From Rathayibacter rathayi (GTDB lineage: Bacteria > Actinomycetota > Actinomycetes > Actinomycetales > Microbacteriaceae), in contig NZ_CP028129.1 of NCBI RefSeq assembly GCF_004011095.1, positions 2,170,001-2,234,000 of the forward strand: a DNA stretch of 64,000 nucleotides, in the 5' to 3' direction. Shown piece after piece: positions 15,914 to 24,637 of the stretch. Below the pieces are notes generated by a model. The model saw nothing but the letters and a program-made list of their open reading frames with translations, did not search any database and was not told the DNA's origin. Position numbers and translations under genes: made by a program. Every line of letters begins with the position of its first letter. The first letter of the stretch is position 1.

Positions 15914-15928
15914 CGGCGAGGTGGGCGG

Positions 15929-16862
15929 CTACTGGGTCGAGAAGGCGGCGTCGAACGATGCGGTCGGGGGCTTCCAGAGCAGCGAGCGGAGGAAGCCGAC
16001 GGCCTCCGCGGCACCGTGCAGGCGGTCCATACCGGCGTCCTCCCACGGCACATCGCCGTGTCCCGTCGAGACGAAGTCCCAGCCGCGCCGCGGATCGCCC
16101 CACGGCAGGTGCGAGCCGAGCACGCCTGCGCGGCCGTTCTTCGGACGCAGGCGCGTGTCCTTGCAGTCGACGTGGTAGATCCGGTCCTTGAAGTCAACGA
16201 TGAAGCCGACCGGGTCGATGTCCTGCCACATCAGGTGCGACGGGTCCCAGTTGAAGCCGAAGGCTGGGCGGTGCCCGATCGCCTCCAGGGTGCGCACGCT
16301 CGACCAGTAGTCGTAGGCGATCTCGGACGGGTGCACCTCGTGCGCGTAGACCACGCCGTGCGCGTCGAACTCGTCGAGGATCGGATTCCAGCGCGTCGCG
16401 AAGTCCTCGTAGCCCTCGTCGATCACCGAGGCGGGGACCGGGGGGAACTGCGCTACGTAGGGCCAGATCTTCGAGCCGGTGAAGCCGACGACGACGTCCA
16501 CGCCGAGCTTGCGGGCGACCCGCGCCGCACGCTTCATGTCCTCCGCAGCACGCTGTCGCACTCCCTCCGCATCGCCGTCGCCCCAGGTGTAGTCGCGCAC
16601 GAGGGCCCGGTGACGAAAGTCGATCGGGTCGTCGCAGACGGCCTGACCCGTGAGGTGGTTCGAGATCGCGAAGACCTCGAGGCCGTAGCGGTCGAGGATC
16701 TCTAGCCGCGAGGCGGCGTAGGCGTCGTCCTCGTCCGCGCGCCTGAGGTCGAGGTGGTCGCCCGAGGCCGCGATTTCGAGGCCGTCGTAGCCCCACTCGG
16801 AGGCGAGGCGCGCGACTTCACTCGAAGGGGAGGTCGGCCCACTGGCCGGTGAACAGCGTCAC
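15929..16862 (-). pseudogene. Sugar phosphate isomerase/epimerase (TIM barrel), frameshifted near its start
   Basis: The first 14 residues (GTG at 16862, reading TLFTGQWADLPFE) end at TGA 16818-16820. One base further on, the frame resumes as VARLASEWGYDGLEIAASGD and continues open to 15929. The downstream part contains the AP-endonuclease-2/xylose-isomerase barrel with Glu and His metal ligands (YAHEVHPSE, FNWDPSHLMWQ, HVDCKDT). An extra T near 16818 explains the break. If real, translation could restart at ATG 16600 and lose a third of the barrel. Last gene of a four-gene sugar cluster. A sequencing error remains possible. Confidence 0.8.
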
Positions 16863-18007
16863 CGGGTGGGTGGCGGCGTAGGTCTTCTTCTCCTCGCTCC
16901 TGCGGCGATCTCCCTCGGGTCATCGGCAGTGGGCACGCTCACCCAGGCGCCTGTCTCTGCCGCGTCGAGTACAGCGTCGGTGATGCGTGCCGCGCGGAGG
17001 CCGTCGGCGAAGGTCGGCAGCCCGTCCACCTCGGCACCCGCCACGGCGGCGTAGGTGTCGCGGGCGAACGCCGTGAAGGCGTCTTGGTAGCCCATCGGAT
17101 GTCCGCTGGGCACGATCGAGAGCCGTGCCGCGTCGGGCGCGAGGATCGAGGCGTCGCGCGGCACCAGGAAGGCGCTGTCGCGCCGGCCGACCCACAGCGT
17201 CTCAGGCAGCTCCTGCTCGAAGCGCAACGACTCCTCCAGCCCCGAGACCTCGAGCAGCAGCTCGTTGCGGTGCCCGGCGGTGACCTGCGAGACGAGGAGC
17301 GTACCGACGGCGCCGCCCTCGAGCCGGACGATCGCGCCGGCCACGTCCTCGGTGCTGACCGGGCGGCCGCCGCGCTCGGCGTGCACCGTGCTCGTGATCG
17401 CGGCCAGCGAGTCGATCCGCTCGCCGGTGACGAACTCGAGCAGGTCGACCAGGTGCGAGCCGATGTCGCCGAAGGCTCGCGAGCGGCCGCCGGCGGCGGA
17501 GTCCACGCGCCAGTTGTCGTCGGAGGCACCCAGCAACCAGTCCTGCAGATAGCTCCCGCGGACGGTGACGAGCCGGCCCGTCTCACCCGAGGCGACGCGG
17601 GCGCGAGCCTCCCGCACCATCGGGTGGAAGCGGTAGGCGAACGGAACCGTCGTGACGACTCCGGCGGCGGAGGCGGCCGCGGCGAGCGCCTCCGCCTCCT
17701 GAAGCGTCGAAGCGAGCGGCTTCTCGCAGACCACATGCTTGCCGGCCTCCATCGCGGCGAGGGCGAGAGCGGCGTGCGTGGCGTTCGGCGTGCACACATG
17801 CACCAGGTCGATGCTCTCGTCCTCGATCAGCGCGTGGGCATCGGGGTAGGCGCGGGCGATGCCGAGTTCGGCTGCCGCCCGCTCGCCCTTCTCGGGGCTG
17901 GAGGAGGCGACGCCGGCGAGCACCGCTCCGGCACTGCGGGCCGCGCGGCTGTGCACGGCCGCCATGAAGCCGGCGCCGAGCACCCCGACGCGCAGCGGCG
18001 CGGGCAT
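16859..18007 (-). CDS. Gfo/Idh/MocA-family sugar dehydrogenase
   Basis: 382 residues. Rossmann motif RVGVLGAGFMAAVH at 5-18; LVHVCTPNATH near 75; GKHVVCEKPLAST (about 93-105) with the Glu-Lys-Pro signature; GDIGSHLVDL in the catalytic domain with the conserved Asp and His. NAD(P)-dependent oxidation of a sugar, inositol or their derivatives. The start ATG overlaps the stop of the previous dehydrogenase by one base (TGATG), and its 3' end overlaps the damaged isomerase, so the cluster is one transcript. The last ~15 residues (ARRRRPTPPPTR) are unusual and may extend past the ancestral end. Confidence 0.88.
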   Translation of the reverse strand: MPAPLRVGVLGAGFMAAVHSRAARSAGAVLAGVASSSPEKGERAAAELGIARAYPDAHALIEDESIDLVHVCTPNATHAALALAAMEAGKHVVCEKPLASTLQEAEALAAAASAAGVVTTVPFAYRFHPMVREARARVASGETGRLVTVRGSYLQDWLLGASDDNWRVDSAAGGRSRAFGDIGSHLVDLLEFVTGERIDSLAAITSTVHAERGGRPVSTEDVAGAIVRLEGGAVGTLLVSQVTAGHRNELLLEVSGLEESLRFEQELPETLWVGRRDSAFLVPRDASILAPDAARLSIVPSGHPMGYQDAFTAFARDTYAAVAGAEVDGLPTFADGLRAARITDAVLDAAETGAWVSVPTADDPREIAAGARRRRPTPPPTR

Positions 18008-19116
18008 CAGGAGAGGGTCGCTTCGGTCGGGTCCCAGCTCTCGGGGAGGGCGGGGCGGGGAGTTGCGGTGCTCGTGACGAGGACCTTCTCGCCGGTCTCG
18101 GCGGCCTCGAGGAGCGAGAGCATCACGTCGGTGACGTGGTAGGCCAGGTCGCCGGAGGCGGCTTCCGGGCGGTCGGCCCGGATCGCGCGGGCGAGTTCGA
18201 GCACGCCGGTGCCGCGGGACGCGGTCGAGCCGGTCGCCGCGATGACCTCCGGCTCGGCGGACCCGCGCCGGTGCAGCGTGAGGTCGCCGTCGTGCATGTT
18301 CGGGTCGGGGAGCACGAGGGTGCCCTCGGAGCCGTTGATCTCTACGAAGCCGGTGCGCGGCAGGCTCGACTCGAAGCTCCACACACCCTGGGCGGAGGCT
18401 CCGGATTCAAAGCGGAGCAGCCCGCCAATGTGTGTCGGGATGGTCACCGGGAACTCGATTCCCTCCTTCGGGCCGGAGCCGATGACGCGGCTCGCGCGGG
18501 CCTGCGACGAGACCGCGGTGACGCTCTCGACGGGGCCGAGGTTCTGCACGAGGGTCGTGAGGTAGTACGGGCCCATGTCCAGCAGCGGCCCGCCGCCCTG
18601 GGCGAAAAAGAACTCTGGATTCGGGTGCCAGGACTCCGGGCCGGGGCCCTGAAAGAGGGCGAGGGCCGAGAGCGGTGTGCCGATCGCTCCGCTCTCGATG
18701 CTGCGCTGCGCCGTCTGCAGGCCGGCGCCGAGAAAGGTGTCGGGAGCGGTCGCGACGCGCAACCCCTTCTCCTCCGCCAGCGCGAGCAGCGCGATCCCGC
18801 TGTCGCGGTCGAGCGAGAAGGGCTTCTCGGTCCAGACGTGCTTGCCCGCCTCGACTGCGCGGCGCGCGACCTCGACGTGCGCGGCGGGGATCGTGAGGTT
18901 CACCACGATCTCGATCCCCTCGTGCGCGAGGAGGTCCTGGACACTGCCGGAGGCAGGCACGCCGAACGCCTCGGCCTGCGCCCTCGCGCGCTCAGAGTCG
19001 AGGTCGGCGACGACAAGCACCTCGAGGTCCGGGAAGACGGTGAGGTTCCTCAGGTACTCGGTACTGATGTTCCCGGCGCCGATCACGCCGACGCCGACAC
19101 GGCCGGTGCCGCTCAT
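18007..19116 (-). CDS. Gfo/Idh/MocA-family sugar dehydrogenase
   Basis: 369 residues. Rossmann GVGVIGAGNISTEYL (about 8-22); VNLTIPAAH near 72; GKHVWTEKPFSLD (about 90-102); catalytic-domain DMGPYYLTTLV. A paralogue of the next gene with the same fold but low sequence similarity, so the two probably act on different intermediates of one pathway. It overlaps the upstream isomerase by 4 bp (ATGA) and the downstream dehydrogenase by 1 bp, which shows tight translational coupling. Probably controlled by the divergent ROK repressor. Confidence 0.9.
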   Translation of the reverse strand: MSGTGRVGVGVIGAGNISTEYLRNLTVFPDLEVLVVADLDSERARAQAEAFGVPASGSVQDLLAHEGIEIVVNLTIPAAHVEVARRAVEAGKHVWTEKPFSLDRDSGIALLALAEEKGLRVATAPDTFLGAGLQTAQRSIESGAIGTPLSALALFQGPGPESWHPNPEFFFAQGGGPLLDMGPYYLTTLVQNLGPVESVTAVSSQARASRVIGSGPKEGIEFPVTIPTHIGGLLRFESGASAQGVWSFESSLPRTGFVEINGSEGTLVLPDPNMHDGDLTLHRRGSAEPEVIAATGSTASRGTGVLELARAIRADRPEAASGDLAYHVTDVMLSLLEAAETGEKVLVTSTATPRPALPESWDPTEATLS

Positions 19117-19868
19117 GCGCGCAGCCCCGAGACGTAGCGGTGGGCTGACTCCAGGCCCGCGAAGATGTCGCCGGCGTATGCATCGAACTCGAGCACGGGC
19201 AGGGCCTGCGGGGCGGCGGCGAGAATGGCCGAGACGTCCATCGCGCCCTCGCCCGCCGGCACCTGCTCCTGAATGTTGGCCGAGATCGGCCCGTCCTTCA
19301 CATGCAGGAAGCGCACCTGGTCACCGAGCCGACCGAGCACGTCGACTGGATTGTCGCCACCGACCGCCGCCCAGTAGGTGTCGAGCTCGAGCACCATGCG
19401 CGGATCGAGGAGACCGGCGAGGTGCTCGAAGGCGGCGCGGCCGTCGATCCGGTTCTCGAACTCGAAGGCGTGGTTGTGGTATCCGAGCACCAGGCCGCGG
19501 GCGGCGGCGGAGTCGATCAGGGCGTTGAACTCATCGGCGATGCGGGCGACATCGTCCGCGGTGCTCCAGCGAGTCGGATCGACGAAGGGGTCGATCACGG
19601 TCTGCACGCCGAGCGAGGCTGCCACGTCGAGGATCTCGTCGACGGTGACGTCCCCCTGCGGGCCGAGCAGGCGCGCGTGCGCGCTCGGGGCACGCAGTCC
19701 GCTGGCGGCAAGCGCCGCACGGTAGGCATCCGCCAGGTCGACGAACCCAAACAGCTCGACGGTGGCGAAGCCGATCCCAGCGAGGCGCTCGAGGGTGGCG
19801 GGTAGATCAGCCGCGAGCGGCTCGCGCACCGAGTGCAGCTGGACGGAGAGGTGTGGGGGTGTGGCCAC
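19113..19868 (-). CDS. Sugar phosphate isomerase/epimerase (TIM barrel)
   Basis: 251 residues covering one complete AP-endonuclease-2-type barrel: SVQLHSVREP at the N-terminus, GFATVELFGFVD, LGYHNHAFEFEN (His and Glu metal ligands, about 137-148), LELDTYWAAVGG, FLHVKDGP and PVLEFDAY. Members isomerise or epimerise keto-sugars and inositol intermediates. GTG at 19868 is used, with GGAG seven bases upstream. It is the first gene of the sugar cluster, and its promoter region is shared with the divergent ROK regulator and contains a palindromic operator candidate. Confidence 0.9.
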   Translation of the reverse strand: MATPPHLSVQLHSVREPLAADLPATLERLAGIGFATVELFGFVDLADAYRAALAASGLRAPSAHARLLGPQGDVTVDEILDVAASLGVQTVIDPFVDPTRWSTADDVARIADEFNALIDSAAARGLVLGYHNHAFEFENRIDGRAAFEHLAGLLDPRMVLELDTYWAAVGGDNPVDVLGRLGDQVRFLHVKDGPISANIQEQVPAGEGAMDVSAILAAAPQALPVLEFDAYAGDIFAGLESAHRYVSGLRA

Positions 19869-19920
19869 CGGTGGTGCTCCTGATCGACGTCGAAAGGTGT
19901 CCTCTGAACCTTACGCAGAC

Positions 19921-19942
19921 TTTTGCTCACCGACAAGCAAAA
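19921..19942. promoter_or_regulatory. Palindromic operator candidate for the ROK regulator
   Basis: TTTTGCT at 19921-19927 and its complement AGCAAAA at 19936-19942, separated by 8 nt, centred between the divergent isomerase and ROK genes. The 22-bp AT-rich dyad in GC-rich DNA is typical of repressor sites. The ROK protein is the natural candidate to bind it. Confidence 0.6.
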
Positions 19943-20011
19943 CTCCGGAGGCTGGCGCGACAAGTCGACCGGCCGCCGCGCAGAAGGGGAGCGCTGTGGT
20001 TGACTCTGGCC

Positions 20012-21163
20012 ATGTCCCCGCGCCGCCGCACCACCGTCAGCGCGGTCGGCGAGCTGCTGCTCCTGCTGGCCGACGGAGCGCCCCGAACGCGGGCCGACGT
20101 GGTCGCCGAGACAGGCCTACCCCGCGCGGCCGTCTCGGCCCAGCTCGACGTGCTGACCACCTCCGGCCTCATCGCCCGGCAAGACGACGCCCCCTCCTCC
20201 GGCGGCCGACCCGCCGCCCGCGTCGCCTTCGACGCCCGGGCGCGCAGCCTCCTCGCCGTCGACCTCGGCGCCGCGCACGCCGTCGTCGCCCTCACCGACC
20301 TCGACGGCACGGTCCTGGCCCGCCGTCGCGAGATCATCGCGATCGCCGACGGACCGCTCGCCGTCCTCGGCCACGCCCTCGACATCGCCGCCGCCCTCCT
20401 CGGGCGCACCCCCGAGGCCGGCCCGCTCGCCGGCGTCGGCGTCGGCGTCCCTGGCCCCGTCGAGCACGCCACCGGACGCCCGGTGAAGCCGCCGATCATG
20501 CCCGGCTGGGACCGCTTCGACATCCCCGAGTTCATCGCACGCCGCCTCCCCGTGCCCGTCCTGGTCGATAACGACGTGAACCTGCTGGCCCTCGGCGAGC
20601 ACGCCGACCACTACGCCGACGTCGACGATCTCCTCTACGTGAAGGTGTCCACCGGCATCGGCGCCGGCATCGTGAGCGGCGGCGCTCTGCAGCGCGGAGC
20701 CCTCGGGGCCGCAGGCGACCTCGGGCATGTGCAGGTCCCCGGCGACCGCGGCGAGGCCGACCTCGAGGCGATCGCGAGCGGCTCGGCGATCGCCCGGCGA
20801 CTCACCGAGGCCGGGATCGACGCCGCCAGCACCTCCGACGTCGTCACCCTGCTGACCAACGGCGACCCCACCACCATCGACATCACCCGCGCCGCCGGCC
20901 GCGACCTCGGCGAGGTGCTCGCCACCTGCGTGAACCTGCTCAATCCCTCCGTCATCGTCGTCGGCGGCAGCATCGCTCAGGCCAGCCATGAGGTCCTCGC
21001 CGGCGTGCGCGAGGTGGTCTACCGCCGCTCCCTGCCGCTGGCGACCCGCTCGCTCGACATCGTGCAGGCTGCGGCCCAGGGCGGAGGCGTCCGGGGCGCC
21101 GCGCTGATGGTGCGCCGCCACCTCCTCTCCCCCGCGCACGTCGACGCCTTCCTCGCCGCCTGA
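20012..21163 (+). CDS. ROK-family transcriptional regulator
   Basis: 383 residues. An N-terminal winged helix-turn-helix (about 10-65; TRADVVAETGLPRAAVSAQL is the recognition region) is followed by a ROK sugar-kinase-like domain: LLAVDLGAAHAVVAL, GVGVGVPGPVE, VDNDVNLLALGEH and STGIGAGIVSGG. The usual ROK zinc-binding cysteine cluster is not evident after GDLGHVQV; in its place comes PGDRGEADLEAIASG. The protein should sense a sugar or sugar phosphate and repress the divergent catabolic operon. ATG 20012 is preferred because upstream in-frame codons run over the operator region. Confidence 0.9.
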   Translation: MSPRRRTTVSAVGELLLLLADGAPRTRADVVAETGLPRAAVSAQLDVLTTSGLIARQDDAPSSGGRPAARVAFDARARSLLAVDLGAAHAVVALTDLDGTVLARRREIIAIADGPLAVLGHALDIAAALLGRTPEAGPLAGVGVGVPGPVEHATGRPVKPPIMPGWDRFDIPEFIARRLPVPVLVDNDVNLLALGEHADHYADVDDLLYVKVSTGIGAGIVSGGALQRGALGAAGDLGHVQVPGDRGEADLEAIASGSAIARRLTEAGIDAASTSDVVTLLTNGDPTTIDITRAAGRDLGEVLATCVNLLNPSVIVVGGSIAQASHEVLAGVREVVYRRSLPLATRSLDIVQAAAQGGGVRGAALMVRRHLLSPAHVDAFLAA

Positions 21164-21257
21164 GTCGTCGCCGTTCCGCGGGGACCGATCTGCGCGAGAC
21201 TTCCCGGGTCGGCGTGCCGATTCGACCGGGCGCCGCAAGGGGGCAGAGAATGAATCG

Positions 21258-21899
21258 GTGCCCGACCTGCAGCTCTCCTTCCCCTGGGAGACGCAGCCCG
21301 TCTTCGCGGACGCCGAGCCCCCGCACCTCCGGAGGGTCGTCGCCGACTCCTCGGACCGCGTCGCCTGGCTCCGCGCCCGCTCGCGCGGCATCACCGCGAC
21401 CGACATCGCCCGCCTCTCCTCCCCTGCCGCCATCGGCAAGGCCGCGCTCGACAAGCTCTACGGCACCGGCTTCGGCGGCAACGCCTTCACGGATCACGGC
21501 CGCGCCCGCGAACCCGAGATCGCCGCCTGGGTACGCAGCGAGCACGCGATCGAGCCCAGCAGCACCCTCTTCCACGCCAGCCAAGAGCGACGCCACCTCG
21601 CCACTCCCGACGGCATCGGCGTGCGCGATGACGGCCGGCTGGAGCTCTGCGAGATCAAGACCACGACAAAGCCGTGGCGCAGCATCCCGCGCCACTACCT
21701 TCGGCAGGTGTTCTGGCAGCAGTACGTGCTCGGGGCCGAGCGCACGCTCGTCGTCTGGGAGCAGCACCGCGACTTCGTGCCGATCGAGGGCGAGCCGAAC
21801 TCCCGCTGGGTCGATCGGGACGAGGACGAGATCCACATCCTGGTGCGCTTGGCCGGGATGCTGATGGCCGAGCTGCACGAGCGGACGCGCACGCGGTGA
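21258..21899 (+). CDS. YqaJ-type viral recombinase family nuclease
   Basis: 213 residues. The lambda-exonuclease/YqaJ fold is recognised from RSRGITATDIARLSS, GKAALDKLYG, DHGRAREPEIAAW (Glu metal ligand), LATPDGIGV (Asp) and LCEIKTT (Glu-X-Lys), which together form the PD-(D/E)XK active site, followed by YLRQVFWQQYVLGA. Such enzymes are 5'-3' exonucleases of phage recombination systems, but this chromosomal stand-alone form is found in many Microbacteriaceae without prophage genes nearby. GTG 21258 gives the shortest sensible start. Its stop overlaps the next gene (GTGA). Confidence 0.85.
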   Translation: MPDLQLSFPWETQPVFADAEPPHLRRVVADSSDRVAWLRARSRGITATDIARLSSPAAIGKAALDKLYGTGFGGNAFTDHGRAREPEIAAWVRSEHAIEPSSTLFHASQERRHLATPDGIGVRDDGRLELCEIKTTTKPWRSIPRHYLRQVFWQQYVLGAERTLVVWEQHRDFVPIEGEPNSRWVDRDEDEIHILVRLAGMLMAELHERTRTR

Positions 21900-22648
21900 C
21901 GGTACTCCTCCTGCACGGCCTGGGCGGCGACCGCTCTCAGCCGCTCGAGCTGCTGCGCTCGGCCCTCCCCGCCGGCTCCGAGGTCATCGCCCCGGACATC
22001 CGCGCCCACGGTGCGTCCGACTTACTCGGCGCACCCGGCGACTTCGCCCTCGAGACGCTGGCCGACGAGGTGACCGAGGAGGTCGTGCGGGCCGGAGCCG
22101 CGCACAAGCCGCTCACAGTGCTCGGTATCTCGATGGGGGCCGCGATCGCCCTGCGCTTGGCCGTGCGCCGGGTTCTGCCGATCGACCGCGCCGTCTTCGT
22201 GCGCCCCTCGTTCACGGCCGAGCCGCTGCCCGAGAATCTCACGGTCTTCCCCGTCATCGCGCAGCTGCTGCACGACCACGGCGCGAAGCGCGGCGAGCGG
22301 ATGTTCCGCGCGTCGGGCCTGTTCGCGCGCGCCGCCGAGGTGTCCCCCGCGGCGGCGGAGGCGCTGACGCGGCAGTTCCGCTCGCCGCAGGCCGCGGACC
22401 GCGCGGTCCGCCTCGCCGAGATCCCGCGAAACGCCGCCTACCGCGATTCCGCAGAGCTGGGCGAGGTGATCGCGCGCTCCCTGGTGATCGCGGCCGACCG
22501 CGACCCCGTGCATCCGGTCGACGTCGCGGAGGAGTGGGCTAGAGCTCTTCCGGACGCGGACTGCGAGCGGGTGCCGTCGCGTGATGCGGGCTTCGCGGCT
22601 CAGCAGGACCGGATCCGCGGGCACGTCCGCGAGTGGCTCGCTCGCTGA
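21896..22648 (+). CDS. Alpha/beta hydrolase
   Basis: 250 residues. VTVLLLHGLGGDRSQP gives the oxyanion HG motif; VLGISMGAAIALR carries the nucleophile Ser in GxSxG (about residue 81); VIAADRDPVHP supplies the Asp (about 205). The expected catalytic His near the end is not clear: RDAGFAAQQDRI replaces the usual GH, so activity is uncertain. Start is the GTG overlapping the YqaJ stop by 4 bp. Substrate unknown. The 3' end overlaps the convergent DUF998 gene by 110 bp. Confidence 0.8.
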   Translation: MTVLLLHGLGGDRSQPLELLRSALPAGSEVIAPDIRAHGASDLLGAPGDFALETLADEVTEEVVRAGAAHKPLTVLGISMGAAIALRLAVRRVLPIDRAVFVRPSFTAEPLPENLTVFPVIAQLLHDHGAKRGERMFRASGLFARAAEVSPAAAEALTRQFRSPQAADRAVRLAEIPRNAAYRDSAELGEVIARSLVIAADRDPVHPVDVAEEWARALPDADCERVPSRDAGFAAQQDRIRGHVREWLAR

Positions 22649-23261
22649 GGTCCTCGAGAGCGAGCGCCAGTCCGACGGATGCGAGCCATAGCACCGCGAT
22701 CGCCGTCGCCACGAACTCGAGCGTCCCACCCAGCCGCAGCCAGACACGCAGCAGTGACAGGATCCCGCCCGTCCCTGCGACGACCGCCACCGAGATTCCG
22801 GCCGCGAGCGAGAGCCGCGCGAGCACCGGGCGGCCCCGCACCGTCGCCAGCTGGAGCATCGCCACGCACGCCGCCGCGAAGCCGAGCACCGCGGCGGAGG
22901 TGTGGATGAGGTCCTGCCAGCGGAAGGCGGGGCCGACCGGGAGCGGGCAGCCGGCCGTGCAGGTCACCTGTGAGGCGAGCGCGAAGCAAGCGGCAGCCAG
23001 GAGGAGGGCGCCGGCCGGGCGCAGGGCGGGCAGCAGTCGCGCGCGCACCGGCCACGCGCCCGCTCCGATCAGCACGCCGCCCGCGGCGACGAGCAGCAGA
23101 GCGGCCTCGAAGGCACCGGCCGTCGGCAGGTCCGGCGCACCCATCTCGCTGACGTAGACCCACCGGCTGGTGCCGATGCTGATCCGTGCCGCGAGGAGAA
23201 CCGTGAGTCCCGCCAGGACTAGGAGCGCGCCGCCGACGAGCAGAGAACGTCGGCGTCGCAT
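22539..23261 (-). CDS. DUF998-type integral membrane protein
   Basis: 240 residues with six to seven hydrophobic helices. WVYVSEMGAP after TM1 and the regular spacing of later helices resemble the DUF998 family of actinobacterial membrane proteins, whose function is unknown. ATG 23261 is chosen over one 21 bp upstream because GAGGGG lies directly before it. The last ~35 residues are basic and Pro-rich and encoded antisense to the hydrolase gene, so the natural end may lie earlier. Confidence 0.7.
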   Translation of the reverse strand: MRRRRSLLVGGALLVLAGLTVLLAARISIGTSRWVYVSEMGAPDLPTAGAFEAALLLVAAGGVLIGAGAWPVRARLLPALRPAGALLLAAACFALASQVTCTAGCPLPVGPAFRWQDLIHTSAAVLGFAAACVAMLQLATVRGRPVLARLSLAAGISVAVVAGTGGILSLLRVWLRLGGTLEFVATAIAVLWLASVGLALALEDLSERATRGRARGSGPAEPRSPHHATAPARSPRPEEL

Positions 23262-23443
23262 CCCCTCATCGTGCCAGAGCATCCGCCGGCAGCCTGCACG
23301 TCAATCTTCTTTCGAGGGTGACACCCCCGTAACAGCACCGACTCATTGCCGCGGTTGACTGGTCACGGCGTCGGATGCGGGGATCGGGGGCGCCGTCCTC
23401 GGCCCTGCTCCACCCGTACGCCTCAGTGACACGAAAGGCGACG

Positions 23444-24472
23444 ATGCACACCAGCGCGCTCGGACACGGCCTCGCGATCGGCGAGATCCCGGAGGAGGTC
23501 GTCCTCCCCGACTCGATGACAGCGGCGGTGATCGACGCGCCGGGCGACGCGTGCGCTCTGCATCTCGCGACTGTGGCGACCCCCTCCGCCATCAACGCGG
23601 AGTTCACCGTGAAGGTGGTCGCCGCCGGAGTGAATCGCCTCGACGCGACAACGCGGGCCGGCCAGGGCGTCGCCGCGCAGATCACCTCGTATCCGGCGGT
23701 GCTCGGCCACGACTTCTCCGGGGTCGTCGTCGCGAGCCCGTACCCGGCGCATTCGCTGCGGCAGGGCGACGAGGTGTATGGCTTCGTGATGGTGCCCCGC
23801 TACTCCGGCTCCTACGCCGAGTACGTCAGCGTGCCTTGCGTCTCGATCGCGAGGAAGCCGTCCACGCTCTCGCACGTCGAGGCGGCCGGCGTCCCGCTCG
23901 CCGCCCTCACGGCGTGGGGGATGGTGGTTGAACTCGCGAAGGCGCACGAGGGCCAGCGGATCCTAATCCACGCCGGCTCCGGCGGTGTCGGCCACTTCGC
24001 TGTGCAGTTCGCCGCCTACCTCGGCGCCTCGGTGATCGCGACCGGATCCACCCGCAACATGCAGTGGCTGAGCGAGCTCGGCGCCGCGCAGGTGATTGAC
24101 CACACGACCGAGCGCTTCGACGAGCTGCTGTCCGGAGTCGATGTGGTGATCGACCTCATCGGCAACGTGCACGAGAACACCGGCTCACGCTCCCTCACGG
24201 TCCTGCGACCCGGGGGCCTGATCGTGAACGCACCGACGGGCAGCTGGCCCGGGTTCTTTGAGGAGGCAGCCGAGGCGGGCGTGCGCGCCTCCACCTACCG
24301 CGTCGCGCCCGACGGAGCGACCCTCGGCGTGGTGTCGCGCCTGCTGGAGTCGGGGGATGTGCGGGTCTTCATCGACCGTATCCTCCCGCTCGCCCGCGCC
24401 TGCGAGGCCCACGAACTGATCGAGACGGGGCACACCCGCGGCAAGATCGTCCTCACCGTCTCGGAGGGCTGA
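23444..24472 (+). CDS. NADP-dependent quinone oxidoreductase/alcohol dehydrogenase (MDR family)
   Basis: 342 residues. GroES-like domain about 30-135 (VKVVAAGVNRLDATTRAGQG, VLGHDFSGVV, GDEVYGFV). Rossmann domain with LIHAGSGGVGHFAVQFA, the nucleotide-binding AxxGGVG motif at about 175. The zinc-ligand cysteines of true alcohol dehydrogenases are absent, which points to a zeta-crystallin-like quinone or enone reductase. GAAAGGCG before the ATG at 23444 supports the start. It converges on rplA with a family A palindrome between. Confidence 0.88.
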   Translation: MHTSALGHGLAIGEIPEEVVLPDSMTAAVIDAPGDACALHLATVATPSAINAEFTVKVVAAGVNRLDATTRAGQGVAAQITSYPAVLGHDFSGVVVASPYPAHSLRQGDEVYGFVMVPRYSGSYAEYVSVPCVSIARKPSTLSHVEAAGVPLAALTAWGMVVELAKAHEGQRILIHAGSGGVGHFAVQFAAYLGASVIATGSTRNMQWLSELGAAQVIDHTTERFDELLSGVDVVIDLIGNVHENTGSRSLTVLRPGGLIVNAPTGSWPGFFEEAAEAGVRASTYRVAPDGATLGVVSRLLESGDVRVFIDRILPLARACEAHELIETGHTRGKIVLTVSEG

Positions 24473-24517
24473 CCTCCCCCGCTTCCCGCCCCCCGCTCCC
24501 CGCTCCCCGCTCCCCTT

Positions 24518-24580
24518 CCGCGAGATGCCACTTATGACGGGTCCGTGCGGCGTGTCGCCGTCATAAGTGGCATCTCGCGG
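24518..24580. repeat. Family A palindromic element (63 nt)
   Basis: The best-preserved copy: arms CCGCGAGATGCCACTTATGA and its complement at the right end, core GCGGCGTGTCG. It lies between the convergent oxidoreductase and rplA genes, where it could serve as a terminator hairpin. Confidence 0.9.
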
Positions 24581-24583
24581 CGC

Positions 24584-24634
24584 GATGGGGGGTGGGGGAC
24601 GAGGGGCGGGGCGGGTGGGGGTGGGGGGTGGGGT
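24584..24634 (+). repeat. G-rich tract with quadruplex potential
   Basis: At least five runs of four or more G within 50 nt on the plus strand, right after the family A element and just past the rplA stop. On the rplA transcript it reads as a C-rich stretch. Confidence 0.7.
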
Positions 24635-24637
24635 GGC

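Noticed and set aside
21258..21899. Prophage remnant marked by YqaJ
   Set aside because: No integrase, terminase or structural genes lie nearby; stand-alone YqaJ genes occur in many relatives.
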